A DNA stretch of 64,000 bases from Lithobates sylvaticus (Eukaryota > Chordata > Amphibia > Anura > Ranidae). Location of the stretch: positions 167,674,084 through 167,738,083 of the forward strand of contig CM053031.1 of the NCBI GenBank assembly GCA_028564925.1, given 5' to 3'. Shown here piece after piece: positions 1 through 11,039 of the stretch (position 1 is its first letter; each line of letters starts with the position of its first letter). A program made the translations under genes and the position numbers. The notes below the pieces were generated by a model, which had not been told where the DNA came from, did no database searches, and saw nothing but the letters and a program-made list of their open reading frames with translations.

Positions 1-5
1 AGAGA

Positions 6-31
6 GGTGTGTGTGTATATGTATGTGTGTA

Positions 32-85
<54 letters not shown>
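6..85. repeat. TG/TA compound microsatellite
   Basis: A run of TG dinucleotides passes into a pure TA run and then a short T tract. It is simple sequence with no coding content; short open frames across it are artefacts. The stretch from 86 to 196 is AT-moderate sequence beside the transposon remnant in which I recognise nothing. Confidence 0.95.
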
Positions 86-754
86 CACTTTTGTTTAACT
101 TTAACGGTTCGGTTCCAGGTTTGGGTCTCAAAATGCAATGGCATCTTGGGAGACCCTGTGAAAGTGTGCCTAGTCTGTGCAATGCTGTACCCTACCCTAA
201 AACTCCACTAGTGTATGGTAGCATTCAAAACATTTACCAATGCAAAGACGAGAATTGTCAGGACAGAGGGGACAATAACGGGTGTCACGACGCAACATTT
301 TCTTTGGGGGCTCGTTGGGTAGGGGTACTCGGGAGGACATAAGGAAAATGCCTCTCATGCAGCCGCTTACTGCATTTGGTTGGGGATGGTGAGGTGGAGC
401 ACCGTCTGGAAACAGAAGGGCTCTGACTATCTCTTCCTGGAATTTAATGAAGGATCCAGTCCATTGTGAAGCTCTGTATAGCACATGAGCGTTCAGCAAA
501 GCCAATTGAAATAAGTATACAGACACTTTTCTTGTACCAGCGTCTGGCCTTACGGCAATTAGGTACGGTGCCAACAACTGGTCGTTGAGGTCCACCCTTC
601 CCATGTTTTGGTTATATTCATGGACACAGAGGGGTTTCTCTACAACACCAGTCGCGCCGTATTTTACTTTGGACCGTCGTGTCTGCATGAAGGGCGGTAA
701 GAACGAAAACATTCTTATTATCCCTCCACTTCATAGCGAGCAAGTTATTACACT

Positions 755-1117
755 TGGGCGTCACAGTGGTGTAGTGGTTGGCACTCTCACCTAGCAGTAA
801 GAAGGGTCGCTGGTTCGAATCCCAACCACGACACTTCCTGCCTGGAGTTTGCATGTTCTCCCTGTGCCTGCGTGGGTTTCCTCCGGATACTCCGGTTTCC
901 TCCCACAATCCAAAGACATGCAGGTAGGTTAATTGGCTTCTGTCCAAAAAAAAATTGGCCCTAGTATATGAATGGGGACCTTAGATTGTGGGCTCCTTGA
1001 GGGTAGGGACTGATGTGAGTGTGCAATGTACAGGGATGGGGACAATTGTAGACACTCGCTCAGGTTGAACTGGATGGACTGAGGTCTTTATTCAACCTTA
1101 CTAACTATGAAACTATG
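755..1117 (+). mobile_element. tRNA-derived SINE inserted in the piggyBac transposase
   Basis: The 5' head resembles a tRNA gene: an A-box-like TAGTGGTTGG near 772 and a perfect B box GGTTCGAATCC at 812-822. A conserved body follows (GTTTGCATGTTCTCC, then GGTTTCCTCCCACAATCC), of the kind shared by widespread vertebrate tRNA-SINEs. The 3' part (TTGAACTGGATGG ... CTAACTATGAAACTATG) looks like a LINE-derived tail. A clear target duplication was not found. The same tail, alone, occurs at 36922. Confidence 0.75.
812..822 (+). promoter_or_regulatory. RNA polymerase III B box of the SINE
   Basis: GGTTCGAATCC matches the internal pol III promoter B box consensus, with an A-box-like sequence about 40 bp upstream. 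It marks the tRNA-derived head of the SINE, not a functional tRNA gene. Confidence 0.7.
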
Positions 1118-2484
1118 AAACTTCTTCAAGCAGGCTCTCTCCCCCAGCCTAAGACGGGAATCTACAAGCCACTAGGGAAAGCCCCGGCAATTGGATCACA
1201 CTGTGCCATATGCTCCAATCTGCTGATCAAACAAGTGACTAAGAAGTGGCATGCTTGTGTAATAATTGTCAACGTACAAGTGGTACCCCTTTCCAAATAA
1301 GGGGGACACCAAGTCCCACACAATCTTACCAGCGCTTCCTATGTAGTCAGGGCAGTTTGTTGGCTCTACATGACTATCTTTTTCCCTCGTAAACCATAAA
1401 ACTACATGTATAGCCTGTGGCCCTGTCACAGAGCTTATACATCTTGACCCCGTATCTGGCACGCTTGCTGGGAAGGTACTGTTTATATGACAAGCGGACA
1501 GAAAACGTAATCAGGGACTCATCAACGCAAACAACTTGATGGGGAGCAAAACGTTGAAGGGGTTTACGAGGGGCTGAATTTTGTAGAGCCGATCGTATTC
1601 AGGGTCTCCACGAGGACGACCGAGTTCATTGTTATTGAAGTGCATGAACCGCAAAATCTGCTCGTATCGTGCCCTGGCCATGGAAGCAGAACATGGGCAT
1701 ATGGTACATTGGCTCAATGGTCCAATATGAACGCAACGTACCCATTTTAACTATGCCCATGTCGAGGGTTAGGCCCAGAAAGGTCTTTAAATTTGGAGAC
1801 CGTAATTGGTCTACAATCTCTGGCAAGGGAGGACTGGGGATTAGCAGCGATGTATTGACCAGCGTACAAATTTGCTTCGGTCCACAATAGATCTATAGAG
1901 ATCTTCAGTGAAAAACATTGAATAAAAATCAAGTGACGTAAAATCAACTGTTTCGACTTGAATGCTGGGTTGGCCAGTGAATGGGGGGAAGTACGGGTGC
2001 TGCAGAAGTGGTGGGTTCCCAATTAGGATTGGTGAGTGCAGCAGGAATGGCACTATGGGCACGACTGACCTGTCTTTGTCTTCTTGTTGGCAGTGGGACA
2101 CTACTTGTGCTTGCCAGCTTGAACTGCACTTATGGGACTCGCCACGTCACCAAGTGTTACTGCAGTGCTGGATGTACGACCAGGGTATACTAGGTCGCTG
2201 GTGCTTGCCAGTTCACCAGAAGGAATAGTGGCACTAGTACTTCTCTGCTCCATACAAGGGACCTGCGGTTCTTACACCTCAACAACAGTAGAAGATCGGG
2301 GTCTGGTACAGCTGACCTTGGCAGGGACCAAAACTCCACCGTCAGAGCTATCTGTCATGGAGCTGCTGTCATATACAGGATCGTATTCTGAGCCTGAATC
2401 TGACAGATGAGTGACTTCCTCTTCACTTTCTGTCATGCTCACAAACGTGTAGGCCTCTTCACTACTGTACCTTCGATTTGCCAT

Positions 2485-3663
2485 TTTGGGCTCTAAATTT
2501 ACTGGTACAGTAGTAAGACTCGCAGGTAAAGCTCCTGACTGTCAAATGTAAACAAACTCTACCAAAAAAGTGACAACGATCGCAGGGATCAGGCCTGACT
2601 CTGCGAACGCTGCAGTTATGTGTGTTTTGTAAGTAAGTGATCGATCGATACTGCACTTGGGTGGGCTGGGCGGAGGGGCAAAAAGCAGGTGCTAGCAGGT
2701 ATCTGGGCTGATCCCGCTACCACTGCGTTTTTGGGAACCCTAAACTGCTGGGGATGCTAGTATAGATCTGATCCGGTCAGACACTATGCCACTAAGGGAG
2801 GTATATGCTGCGTGCGTGGGTGTTAGCGGTACTTGCACTAACCCGATGCTGCCTGGGGCGATGCAGACCCTATCTGACCCTAAAACCTAACTTTTGTGTT
2901 ACCCGCTGGTCCATCAGGGGGTTAAACCTTTATAGGGTAACAGCAGGTGCCCTGATGCTATAAAAAACTAACTAACCAGCGTCACCCGTAACAGTTATAC
3001 GGTCATCACTGGTGAAAGGGTTAACTAGGGGACAATCAGGGGGTTAAAACCTTTATTAGGTAGTATATGGGGGTACCTGACACTATAAAAAGCTGACAGT
3101 GAACCTAAATACCTGCCTAACTAGCGTCACCTGTGACACTAATACAGCGATCAGAAAAACGATTGGTGACACTGGCGACGGGGGGGGGGGGGGGGTGATC
3201 AAGGGGTTAAACCTTTGTTAGGGGGGTACCCTAGACCTAAAGGGGCCTAATGCTAACTGGCCTAACACTTATTACAGTCACAAATGACACCAATGCAATA
3301 ATCGGTAAAAAGAAAAACGTTCTACTGTAAGTGTAGTGTTGGTGCAGACTCGCACACTGTCTTCTCTCATCGGCGCCGCAACGAAAAGACCGACACGAGG
3401 AGATGACATCACTTGCTCTGCCGCTGTTTACATTAGAGGCAGAGGAAGCATTTCATTTGTCAGGAGCGATCGTGAGGGGGTGGCCATGAATCGTGGCCTC
3501 CCCATCACGACCACTCCTGGAATGAAGCCGACTGCCGCAGGCACCGGGGGGGCCCCCGTTTTGTTCCCCCTGCCCGCTGGCAGGTAGGGACGTACAGGTA
3601 CGACCATATGCCCGCCCGTGCCATTCTGCCGACATACATCGTCGCGTGGCGGTCGGCAAGTGG
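2485..3663 (-). mobile_element. piggyBac 5' non-coding region and terminal inverted repeat
   Basis: A 1.2 kb non-coding stretch of short related segments. Phrases such as GGGGGTTAAACCTTTAT and CACTATAAAAA recur near 2918, 2965, 3040, 3080 and 3200, giving a degenerate internal repeat structure. A 14-nt G run sits near 3181-3194. The terminal 60 bp (3604-3663) ends in GGCGGTCGGCAAGTGG next to TTAA. I see no gene. Confidence 0.6.
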
Positions 3664-3667
3664 TTAA

Positions 3668-3739
3668 AGCAGCGCAGTGCCAAATTGTAAAAGTTCTCTG
3701 GTCTTTGGCCAGCCAAATGGTCCGGGGCTTAAGTAGTTA
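3668..3739. mobile_element. Short end fragment of a TTAA-type repeat
   Basis: The 72 bp between two TTAA sites end in TCCGGGGCTTAAGTAG and then TTAA. The 29.2 kb region holds a similar ending (ACCTTCCAGAGATCTAGTGG then TTAA). This suggests the piggyBac landed in or beside an older TTAA-bounded repeat. Confidence 0.35.
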
Positions 3740-4379
3740 AGCATCAGGCTGAGTTTAAGAGCAGCAGTAGCTGGAGGGTGCATTTGTTTTATGGTACCTC
3801 TGCATTTGTGCTCAGCACTATGACCAGAGGAGGTGGTTCAAATGCCACAAAGACCAAGGACACGAAGGGGTCACCCTCAGGTTCTAAGGACCCTCCCTCT
3901 GCGACACCATCCCGTTCTAAAAAGGCTGGTGAGAGAGTTATCGGGGGCTGCAATTGCTTCCGACACTTCAGCTTCTATATAACTGAGCAGGTTTTCTCCT
4001 CCACTATGAGTGGTTTAGAGGAAAGAATAGCGGCTTTAATCGCATCTTCACAAAGTAGAAGACAACGCATTAGGCCCCGTCCACCACCCAGGATCCTCAA
4101 ACGGGTGAACTGTGGGAGAGGGAGATGAATCCCCCCTTAGGGGACCGTGAACAGGCTGATAACTCCTCTTCTGAGGGATCAAGTGGGTATCTTCTTCAGC
4201 TTCACAAGCCGAGAAATTTCTTACTGAAATGGTCCGCTGCACATTTAAGCTACCCTTAACGGAGTCGGTTGAAGAGCCCACTTCCTGTTTGGGTTCACTA
4301 AAGCCTCCACAAGCTTTGCGTGCCTTTCCTGTCCATTCATTGCTAGAAAAGCTTATGTATTCTGAGTGGGATCATCCAA
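3740..4379 (+). mobile_element. DIRS-type retroelement fossil DIRS-A, 5' part
   Basis: This is the left piece of a broken DIRS (tyrosine-recombinase) retroelement. A gag-like ORF1 region rich in Ser, Thr and Lys is visible from about 3820. Its last stretch before the L1 insertion resembles the ORF1 of the better preserved DIRS-D at about 58.9 kb. The element resumes at 13196, and the two halves are separated by a nested L1 with a target duplication. It is a fossil with many breaks and is probably old. Confidence 0.6.
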
Positions 4380-4394
4380 ATGAAAACTTTTTTG
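4380..4394. repeat. 15-bp target site duplication of L1-A (left copy)
   Basis: ATGAAAACTTTTTTG here is repeated exactly at 13196-13210. The pair brackets the whole nested L1, and a duplication of this length is typical of target-primed reverse transcription. Removing the bracket would rejoin the flanking DIRS-A sequence. Confidence 0.85.
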
Positions 4395-5338
4395 TTTACA
4401 AACTTTTATTGAAAAAAAATGTGCAAAAAAATACAGTAAATAAGTGCGTTGTTGATTACATTGCAATGCGTCATATCTGTCTCAGGTTCCAATCAGAGTT
4501 AAACATACAGTAGCGTACTATAGTGCTATGAGAAACCGTGGTTCATCAGTGACACAAATAAGTATTAACGACCATTGCTGAAGTATGCATGTCTATCCTT
4601 GCTTCAGTAACCGTGATACAACCGAAAATACAACCAAGTAAAACTGAAAAAATAGGAAAAAGGGTTGAAACATACTGCTATGATAGAAAATGTGGTGGCA
4701 TAGATTAATTGTTAATATTTGAAGCATTTGTGCATAGAATTATGACCATTTAACTACCCCTGTACAGGGGCATCAGGGGTGAGGCCAGACTTGTGAAGGT
4801 GGGGAGGCCATGTTCAAGTAGTATTTGTTAATGGCCCGAATGCAACTAACCTGTCGACCAGGAGTCCCATTTTTTTTTTTTCCTCAAATATCTGCATGGA
4901 GTCCATAAGTGTGTGGTGAATACGTTCCATCAATTTAATCGACTCCATGCGATAAAGTACCTGTGGCCAAGGGACAGATAGTTTACGCCAATTCAGTGCA
5001 ATTGCCCAGTGTACTGCGCTAAAAAGTGTATGTATCAGACTTTGTTCAGTGTGAGTAGCCCCTGGGACGTCAGCAAAAAGGATGCACATCCTTGCAGTCA
5101 AGGTGACATCGTTCCCTGTGATCCGTACTAGTCTCTCAGAGACCTGTTGCCATAAAGGGCCCAGGGCACTACAGCTCCAAAAGGTGTGAATAAGAGAACC
5201 CTGCTCCCCACAGTTTCTAAAGCAAGTATCGGGGAGTGAGGGAACATTTTGTAATTCTTAACCGGGGGGTAGTACCACCTGGTGTGTAATTTTACTACAG
5301 TCTCCTTAATTGCTATAGAACAGGTGCATTTATGCATA

Positions 5339-5766
5339 CAGGGGGTCCCCGACTTGCAAACATCCGACTTACAAACGACTCCTACTTACAAACGGAGGGA
5401 GACAACAGGAAGTGAGAGGAAATCTACCCCTAGAAAGGGAAATTCACTCCTGTAAGAGTTATTATGGGTAAAATGTGTCTCCACTGATGCTTTATCACCA
5501 GTCCATGCTTCCCTATCAACCCAAAATTTTCAAAATCCAATTGTCATTGGGACAGAAGGTGAGGTGAAATCTTCTGAACAGGGGCACAGACAGCAAAAGA
5601 AATGTTACAGGGGTGATAACCCTTCTCTGTTATCTAAAAAACTTAAAAATAGATTTTTTTGGCTGGAGCTACACTTAAAAAAATTGACCTGTTCCGACTT
5701 GCAAACAGATTCAACTTAAGAACAACCCTACAGTCCCTATCTTGTTTGTAACCCGGGGACCCCCTG
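5339..5766. mobile_element. TA-target MITE (Tc1/mariner-Tigger-like) inside L1-A
   Basis: The element starts CAGGGGGTCCCCGACTTGC and ends with the inverse CGGGGACCCCCTG. It is flanked by TA at 5337-5338 and 5767-5768. It is 428 bp with no coding capacity. The TA duplication and CAGGGG ends fit a Tigger/pogo-like non-autonomous element; the superfamily is inferred. Confidence 0.75.
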
Positions 5767-7849
5767 TATTGTCAATAATATCGGTCCAATCCTCTACAGA
5801 GATTGATGCCTCCAGATCAGCCTCCCAAGCTATCATAGCCTGGGATTTGGATTCCGAGCCATATTCGTTCAAGTGTCTGTAGAGCATGAATATCACCCCC
5901 CCCCGTCCCTAGATCCTTCGAAGCACAGGGTTTCAAAAGTTGTCTTGGAGCCATCCCTCCTATGCGAGGTAGCATGTTGATAGAAATGACGTATCTGCAA
6001 GTATTTATAGAATTCTGAATGGGGAATGCCCCAGTTCTGGTTCAGGTCCTCCAAAGGAGCGTAGTCCAGCACCCTGAATCAGGGAGTGCAATGTCACCAG
6101 GCCCCTCGAGGACCAGTGTATAAAGTCTAAATCTGCTCCAAAGGCTCTAGGAAAATCTGGGTCTCCCAGAAACGAGGACAAGGGAGCTGGCTTAGAGGCT
6201 AAACCGAGTTTGTCCTTGTAGAGGGTCCAGAGGTACAGAGATTGCCCCACTACCCTGTGCAGCTATATCTCTATGGCAAATTGAACCGGCCTTAAGACCC
6301 CTGGGAGGTAGTATGGTTTAATTGAATCAATCTCAAAGCGTAACCAGGGGATCTGAGGTGCGGACACATGCCATTGGGCTAGTTGAACCAACCTGGCAGC
6401 CAAATAATATTTCCATAGGTCCGGGCAGCTCAGTCCCCCCCCCCTGTCTCGGGCTCTGAACATCAATAGTTTTGTTCAACCGGGTTTTTTTTTATCTCGC
6501 CAGATACATTTTAGCAGCTCTGACTGTATAGTCTGAATTGTAGAGCGGGATACGTATAGGGGGAGGGTCCTAAAGTAGAATAGCAGCTTGGGTAGAATGG
6601 ACATTTTCACAGCCTGGACACGGCCCAGAAATGACATGTGGTAAGGGGCCCATTGAGTCAGTGATCTTTTAATAGTGGAGAAGACCTGTGGGTAATTTTG
6701 AGCGTATATCTGTTTAAGGGGAGGAGCTAGTTTCACCCCAAGATATTGCAGTGAGGAAGTGGTCCAAGAAAATTGAAAGCTACACTGATGGGATTCTATT
6801 AGGGAGTAGGGTAAGTTGATGGGCATAGCTACGCATTTTGGAAGGATTCACCCCCAGGCCAGATTCGGCCTGAAAGGCTTCTAGTGCAGTAAAAAGATTC
6901 GGGAGAGAGGTCAGGGGGTCAGTTAAAAAAAGCAGGACATCGTCCGCATACAGACTCAATTTATAGGTGTTGCCTTTATTAACGTAACCTTTTATGTTGG
7001 GGTTAGCAGCGATATATCTAGATAGGGGCTCAATCGCGAGGGTTAACAGTAGAGGGGATAAAGGACAGCCCTGTCTGGTTCCCCTACCCAGGGTGAAGTA
7101 TTCGGAATACACGTCTGGGGTTGTCTGTATAGGGCATGAAAGCCGTTTACAAACTTACCTAGTATCCCAAATTTGTACAGGATCTTAGCTAGGTATGGCC
7201 AGAGGACGCTATCAAAAGCTTTATTGATGTCTAAACTAAGCATACAGACTTTACGTGTGTGTAGGTTGGCATCTTGAACAATGTTGGTAGCCATGCGCAT
7301 ATTATCCGTGATCTGCCTAGTTGGGATAAAACCTGTCTGATCTGGGGAGGTTAAACATGTGATCATGGCTGCCAGGCGGTCTGCTAGTATGCAGCTGAAA
7401 ATCTTAAGGTCATTGTTAATGACGCAGATGGGTCTGAAATTTTGGGGAAGTGTGTGATCCTTCCCTTTGGGGATTAGAGACATGCTGGCCATGAGCATGT
7501 CACCCGGGAAGGCTTCACCCGAAAGCACCTTATTATATAATTTAGTCAGTCTTGGGGCCAGTAGGTCTGTAAATTTTTTGTAATACAGGGCTGTAAAGCC
7601 GTCGGGGCCCGGGGTCTTTGCGGTTTTCAAAGTGGGTATGACCGCCGTTACTTCTACAGTACAGGGGGCATTCAGGGATTCAAGTTGGTCTACAGATAGC
7701 TGGGGCAGCGAGACCGAGTCAAGCCATGTCATGGGATGTGGGGGGGTTAGACATGGGGGCATCCATTAGGGATTGATGGTAAGATTTAAATAGATGTAGG
7801 ACTTCTTTAGGGTGTGTGGTGAGGTTGCCCTTACTGTTACGTAATTTGT

Positions 7850-7872
7850 AGGTGTGTGTGTGTGTGTGTGTG
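7850..7872. repeat. TG microsatellite
   Basis: A short GTGTGT run inside the L1-A ORF2 remnant, just ahead of the foldback insertion. Confidence 0.9.
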
Positions 7873-7907
7873 GGTTGTATAGATTGTTTCAGCTTTCACG
7901 CAAACAT

Positions 7908-9036
7908 TAAAATTAAAAATGGAGCTGCGCTACATTAGATTGAAATACTAATATGTATCCCATATCAAGTATATCGTGTGCAAAACACTGAATAGTGATT
8001 GCTAAAGAATTGATAGTGCACATACACATAAACAATAAATTCTTAGTTTATGTAGCCCCGTGAGACGTCCTTTGAGTGACAAAATGCGTAGGGAGGAGGA
8101 GCGACGCCCTGACGTCACTGCAATACGTTAAAGTCCCGGATACACGGGCTGCTTGGCGAGACCGGCCGGCTCGCTTTACTGCCGTTTTTACATTTGAAAT
8201 TTTCGTAAGTGTCCATTTGTTACATTTCTTTGAATAAGTTATAAGGATTTTATGCTATGTGAGCGCTTTATTCCTTTCGGTATCGGTTCGCATTGTGCCA
8301 TCTTGCTGATCTTGATCTGAGATATTCCTGAGTGGGCGACATTCCCTGGCTGTTGGTAGCGGTATATGAGAAAGTCCATCTGCACCTGAAGGAATCCAAG
8401 ATTAAGCCGAGTTATTTCCCTGGCTGGGGTTAAGAGCCATCTGCATAGAGAGGTCCCCTGTAATAAGGGACCACTCAGTTCTGGTAAGCAGGCAAGGTGT
8501 CCCCTTGGTGGCGGTCCTTTCACTCTTCAGTGTGCTGTGGATTCACTGTTTATGTTGACCATAGAAGACTGCGGAACTATCCCTACTACACTATATTTTT
8601 TATTTAGTTTTTATTAATTTTTTTTCCTTTCATTCGGGACATTGGGGCTTTATTTTATATGGTTTTAAAATCAATTTATGGTTGTTTTGATTTATTTCAG
8701 CCAAATGCTATACATCGTTTAAATAGATGTGGTGACTTTCAGTGTACATTTTTAAATGGTGTTTTGAGTCACTTCTATTTATTTTGCACTAATTCAATTG
8801 CTCATTATTGATAGAGGCTACATAACTAAGAATTCATTGTTTGTGTATGTGCACTATCAATTCTTTAGCAATCACTATTCAGTGTTTTGCACACGATATA
8901 CTTGATATATGCTACATATTAGTATTTCAATCTAATGTAGCGCAGCTCCATTTTAAATTTTATTGATTAATGTAGTATAACATTTTGAGCAGCAGCTTTC
9001 ACCTTTCACGGATAGCGCAATTTTTTTCTTTGACCA
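7908..9036 (-). mobile_element. Foldback element FB-1 with long inverted arms, inside L1-A
   Basis: Arms of roughly 170 bp at about 7915-8060 and 8818-8965 are near-perfect inverted copies; for example GGAGCTGCGCTACATTAG at 7921 is matched by CTAATGTAGCGCAGCTCC at 8934. The interior holds GACAAAATGCGTAGGGAGG followed by TGACGTCAC near 8077-8118. The right side carries about 80 extra bp absent on the left. The element is flanked by a perfect 14-bp duplication TTTCACGCAAACAT (7894-7907 and 9037-9050) that reconstitutes the interrupted L1. It has no coding capacity. The long duplication is unlike most DNA transposons and more like a retroposed unit. Orientation is inferred from the longer arm. 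Confidence 0.7.
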
Positions 9037-10098
9037 TTTCACGCAAACATGGTCGATGAAGAGTTACTGTACAGGAGAAGTTTTTGCCTTAGACCATCTT
9101 AAAGATTTTTCTGTTTGCTCAGATGGGATAGCATCCAGCTCTTTTCTCTTTTGATCATTCTGTGCTAGCAACTCTGGTTCCTGAGAGAGACCATGTCTGC
9201 GATACAGCCTATCCAAATCCGTTGTGAGGGAATTGATGTTGTGAAGCCTCTTTTTTTTATGGTCTGAGGCCAACTGCATCAGCCTCCCTCTCAGAACTGC
9301 CTTATGCGTGCCCCACAAAGAGGCAGGGGAAATTTCCCCGTCCTCATTGTGAGCGAAGTATTTTGTGATGTAGGTACCAATCTGAGATGGGGCTATAGGG
9401 TCTGTGAGCATGGAGTCATTAAGTCTCCAAGTTCCCAGATTTTTTGAGAGACCTATATGAGAAAAGGTGCATGACCCTATTTGATGGTCCGACCACGGGC
9501 AAGAATAAATGCTAGCAGAGGTAGAGTTGGCAACCATAACAGTTGTGGAGAGAATGTAGTCCAACCTGGAGTAGCTATCATGTGGGTGGGAGTAGAAAGT
9601 GTATTCCCTAGCTCCAACATTATGAGCCCTCCAGGTGTCTTAGTTGGTTAGCTTTGATAAGGTGCAAAAGGGACCTAGGGAATGCATTGGTGGCATGACC
9701 TGTCCGTCTCCTATCGAGGGCTGGATGTGCCACTAAATTGAAGTCTCCTCCCACAACCAGATGTGTGGAATGGAATTTATCTAGGGTGAGAAAGAAGCGC
9801 CTGAAGAATGCAGCTTGGGCATCATTCGGGGCATATACTGATGCTATAGTGATGCTCTTTCCTAGAATAGTGCCCTTGACTATCACAAAACGGCTGTCAG
9901 GGTCTTTGTATAGCTGTTGTAGCTCAAATTTAACCGTATTTCTAATGAAAATTGCTGCCCCACGGGTCCTGGACTCAAAAGTGGTAAAATAGCCTTGTTG
10001 ATATGCCTTATCAAAATAGTGTGGGTGGTTCTGAGTAGAGAAATGCGTCTCCTGGAGAAGCAAAATATCCGCTCCCATTCTTTTATATGTTTTTAAAG

Positions 10099-10255
10099 CA
10101 GGGCTCTCAGACTGGCGGCCCTCCAGCTGTTGCGAAACTACAAGTCCCATGAGGCATTGCAAGGCTGACAGTTACAAGCATTACTCCCACAGGCAGAGGC
10201 ATGAAGGGACTTGTAGTTCTGCAACAGCTGGAGGGCCGCCAGTCTGAGACCCCTG
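10099..10255. mobile_element. hAT-type MITE, family M1
   Basis: The 157-bp element begins CAGGGCTCTCAGACTGG and ends CCAGTCTGAGACCCCTG, with a 7-bp flanking duplication TTTAAAG (10092-10098, 10256-10262). Arms contain CCTCCAGCTGTTGC and its inverse. A second copy of the family lies at 28877-29026 with a perfect 8-bp duplication, which supports the hAT assignment. Confidence 0.8.
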
Positions 10256-10330
10256 TTTAAAGGCTTTTCTCCTTTTATTCTGAGTTAAAGCCCTTTAGGT
10301 TATGAGATATTACAGTAGTATCCATATGGG

Positions 10331-11039
10331 CAGGAATGGGGGTAGCTTACATACTGATAGGCTTAGGATGAGTCCAAAATACGTGGGTACCAGCCAGGAA
10401 GAGCCAGTCCACGCCCAATATCTGTACAGTGAGTGTAACAACGAGCAGTGTAACATATAACTCAGGTCAAATGTTGAGACCATAGGCGTCAGACCGCTCG
10501 GGGAAAAACCCAGAGCAGACTGAGTGCACAAAGGTGCCAACCAGTAAGTGGAGAGAAATTCATAGGTTAGAAGCAGTAGATACATTTTTGAGCAAATAAA
10601 TAAAAAAATAAAAAACATAAAAACGAGCAACCAAACAGCTGCAGCAACTGCTGCAAATTCAACCATTTGTAAGCGTGTTACCATTTCAAGCAGTGTTACT
10701 GCTAAGGGGGTCAGGGGAAAAACAGTCACCCCGACCAAAAAAACTATGGGGATGAGAGACGGGGAAGGGCACAAAAATTTAAAAAGAAAAAAAAAAAAAC
10801 CTTTCCTCTCCCTTCCACCCATATCTTCATCAGTAAACTCGGACCTTGTTGTCGAAATCTCCAAGCAAGAAGAGGAAACCGTTCAGTCGATTCGGTCGTT
10901 GCAGGATCTTCAGGCGAACCGTCCAGGGACTATAGGGTCTCCATCTGGCTTGCTTGGAGTGGGGAGGGAAATCAAACGGACGCGAGTGGACAGCCGTCCA
11001 AGGAAGAGACAAATCGTCTATCTGTTTGCATGCAGGCCT
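10331..11039. other. L1-A inter-ORF spacer, no gene seen
   Basis: This lies between ORF1 and ORF2 of L1-A. A 184-codon open frame on the - strand (10310-10864) is low-complexity and hydrophobic, has no recognisable domain, and is most likely chance. A long A run sits at about 10785-10799. Confidence 0.5.

Larger units (their letters stand above)
197..2484 (-). pseudogene. piggyBac transposase, broken
   Basis: Read on the - strand the frame opens at 2484 with MANRRYSSEEAYTF followed by an acidic, serine-rich stretch, as in piggyBac/Uribo and PGBD proteins. About 1.2 kb of DNA on come MARARYEQILRFMHFNNN (about 1670) and RLYKIQPL (about 1580), matching the DDE_Tnp_1_7 domain. YHLYVDNYYTSMPLL near 1245-1290 carries the expected second catalytic Asp. 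Near 600 the motif YNQNMGRVDLNDQ is the family's third catalytic block, and a C-terminal zinc-ribbon (CPLC...CFEC) ends near 200. Coding pieces sit in different frames (breaks near 1480-1510 and in 1720-2270), and a SINE separates the second and third catalytic blocks. The gene is therefore a pseudogene, not a domesticated PGBD gene. Family assignment is firm; the subfamily is inferred from the N-terminus. Confidence 0.8.
197..3663 (-). mobile_element. piggyBac (Uribo-like) DNA transposon, degraded autonomous copy
   Basis: The element lies on the - strand. Its 5' end is at 3663, where the sequence read on the - strand starts CCACTTGCCGACCGCC directly after a TTAA at 3664-3667, the target site used by piggyBac elements. 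About 1.2 kb of non-coding 5' sequence precedes a transposase reading frame starting at 2484. The other terminus is not recognisable: coding similarity runs out near 197 and the 86-196 stretch shows no matching inverted repeat, so the 3' end is either lost or left of the window. The copy is interrupted by a SINE (755-1117) and its reading frame is broken, so it cannot make transposase. Confidence 0.75.
4814..10330 (-). pseudogene. L1-A ORF2: endonuclease-reverse transcriptase, broken
   Basis: On the - strand the N-terminal apurinic/apyrimidinic endonuclease is visible at about 10080-9070, with LLLQETH near 10060, VVGGDFN near 9750 and SDHQIGS near 9480. The reverse transcriptase follows at about 7760-6480, with GPDGFTALYYK, a fingers block FRPICVINNDLKIF, LDINKAFDSV, GTRQGCPLSPLL and the catalytic LSLYADDVLLF near 6950. 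The C-terminal L1 region continues to 4814, with TRWYYPPVKNYKMFP near 5260. The pieces lie in different frames, so there are several frameshifts, for example between 6780 and 6826 and around 6250 and 6470. Three unrelated elements are inserted in it. No function remains. Confidence 0.8.

Noticed and set aside
197-712. Domesticated PGBD-type host gene
   Set aside because: The transposase is in several frames and split by a SINE; it is a decayed transposon.
756-830. tRNA gene
   Set aside because: Good B box, but the sequence continues into a SINE body and does not fold as a complete mature tRNA; it is the SINE head.
3778-4128. Host gene of 116 codons
   Set aside because: Ser/Thr/Lys-rich, leads into sequence resembling DIRS ORF1 and is continued across the L1 insertion.
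10310-10864. 184-codon open frame on the - strand
   Set aside because: Lies in the L1-A spacer, hydrophobic and low-complexity, no domain.
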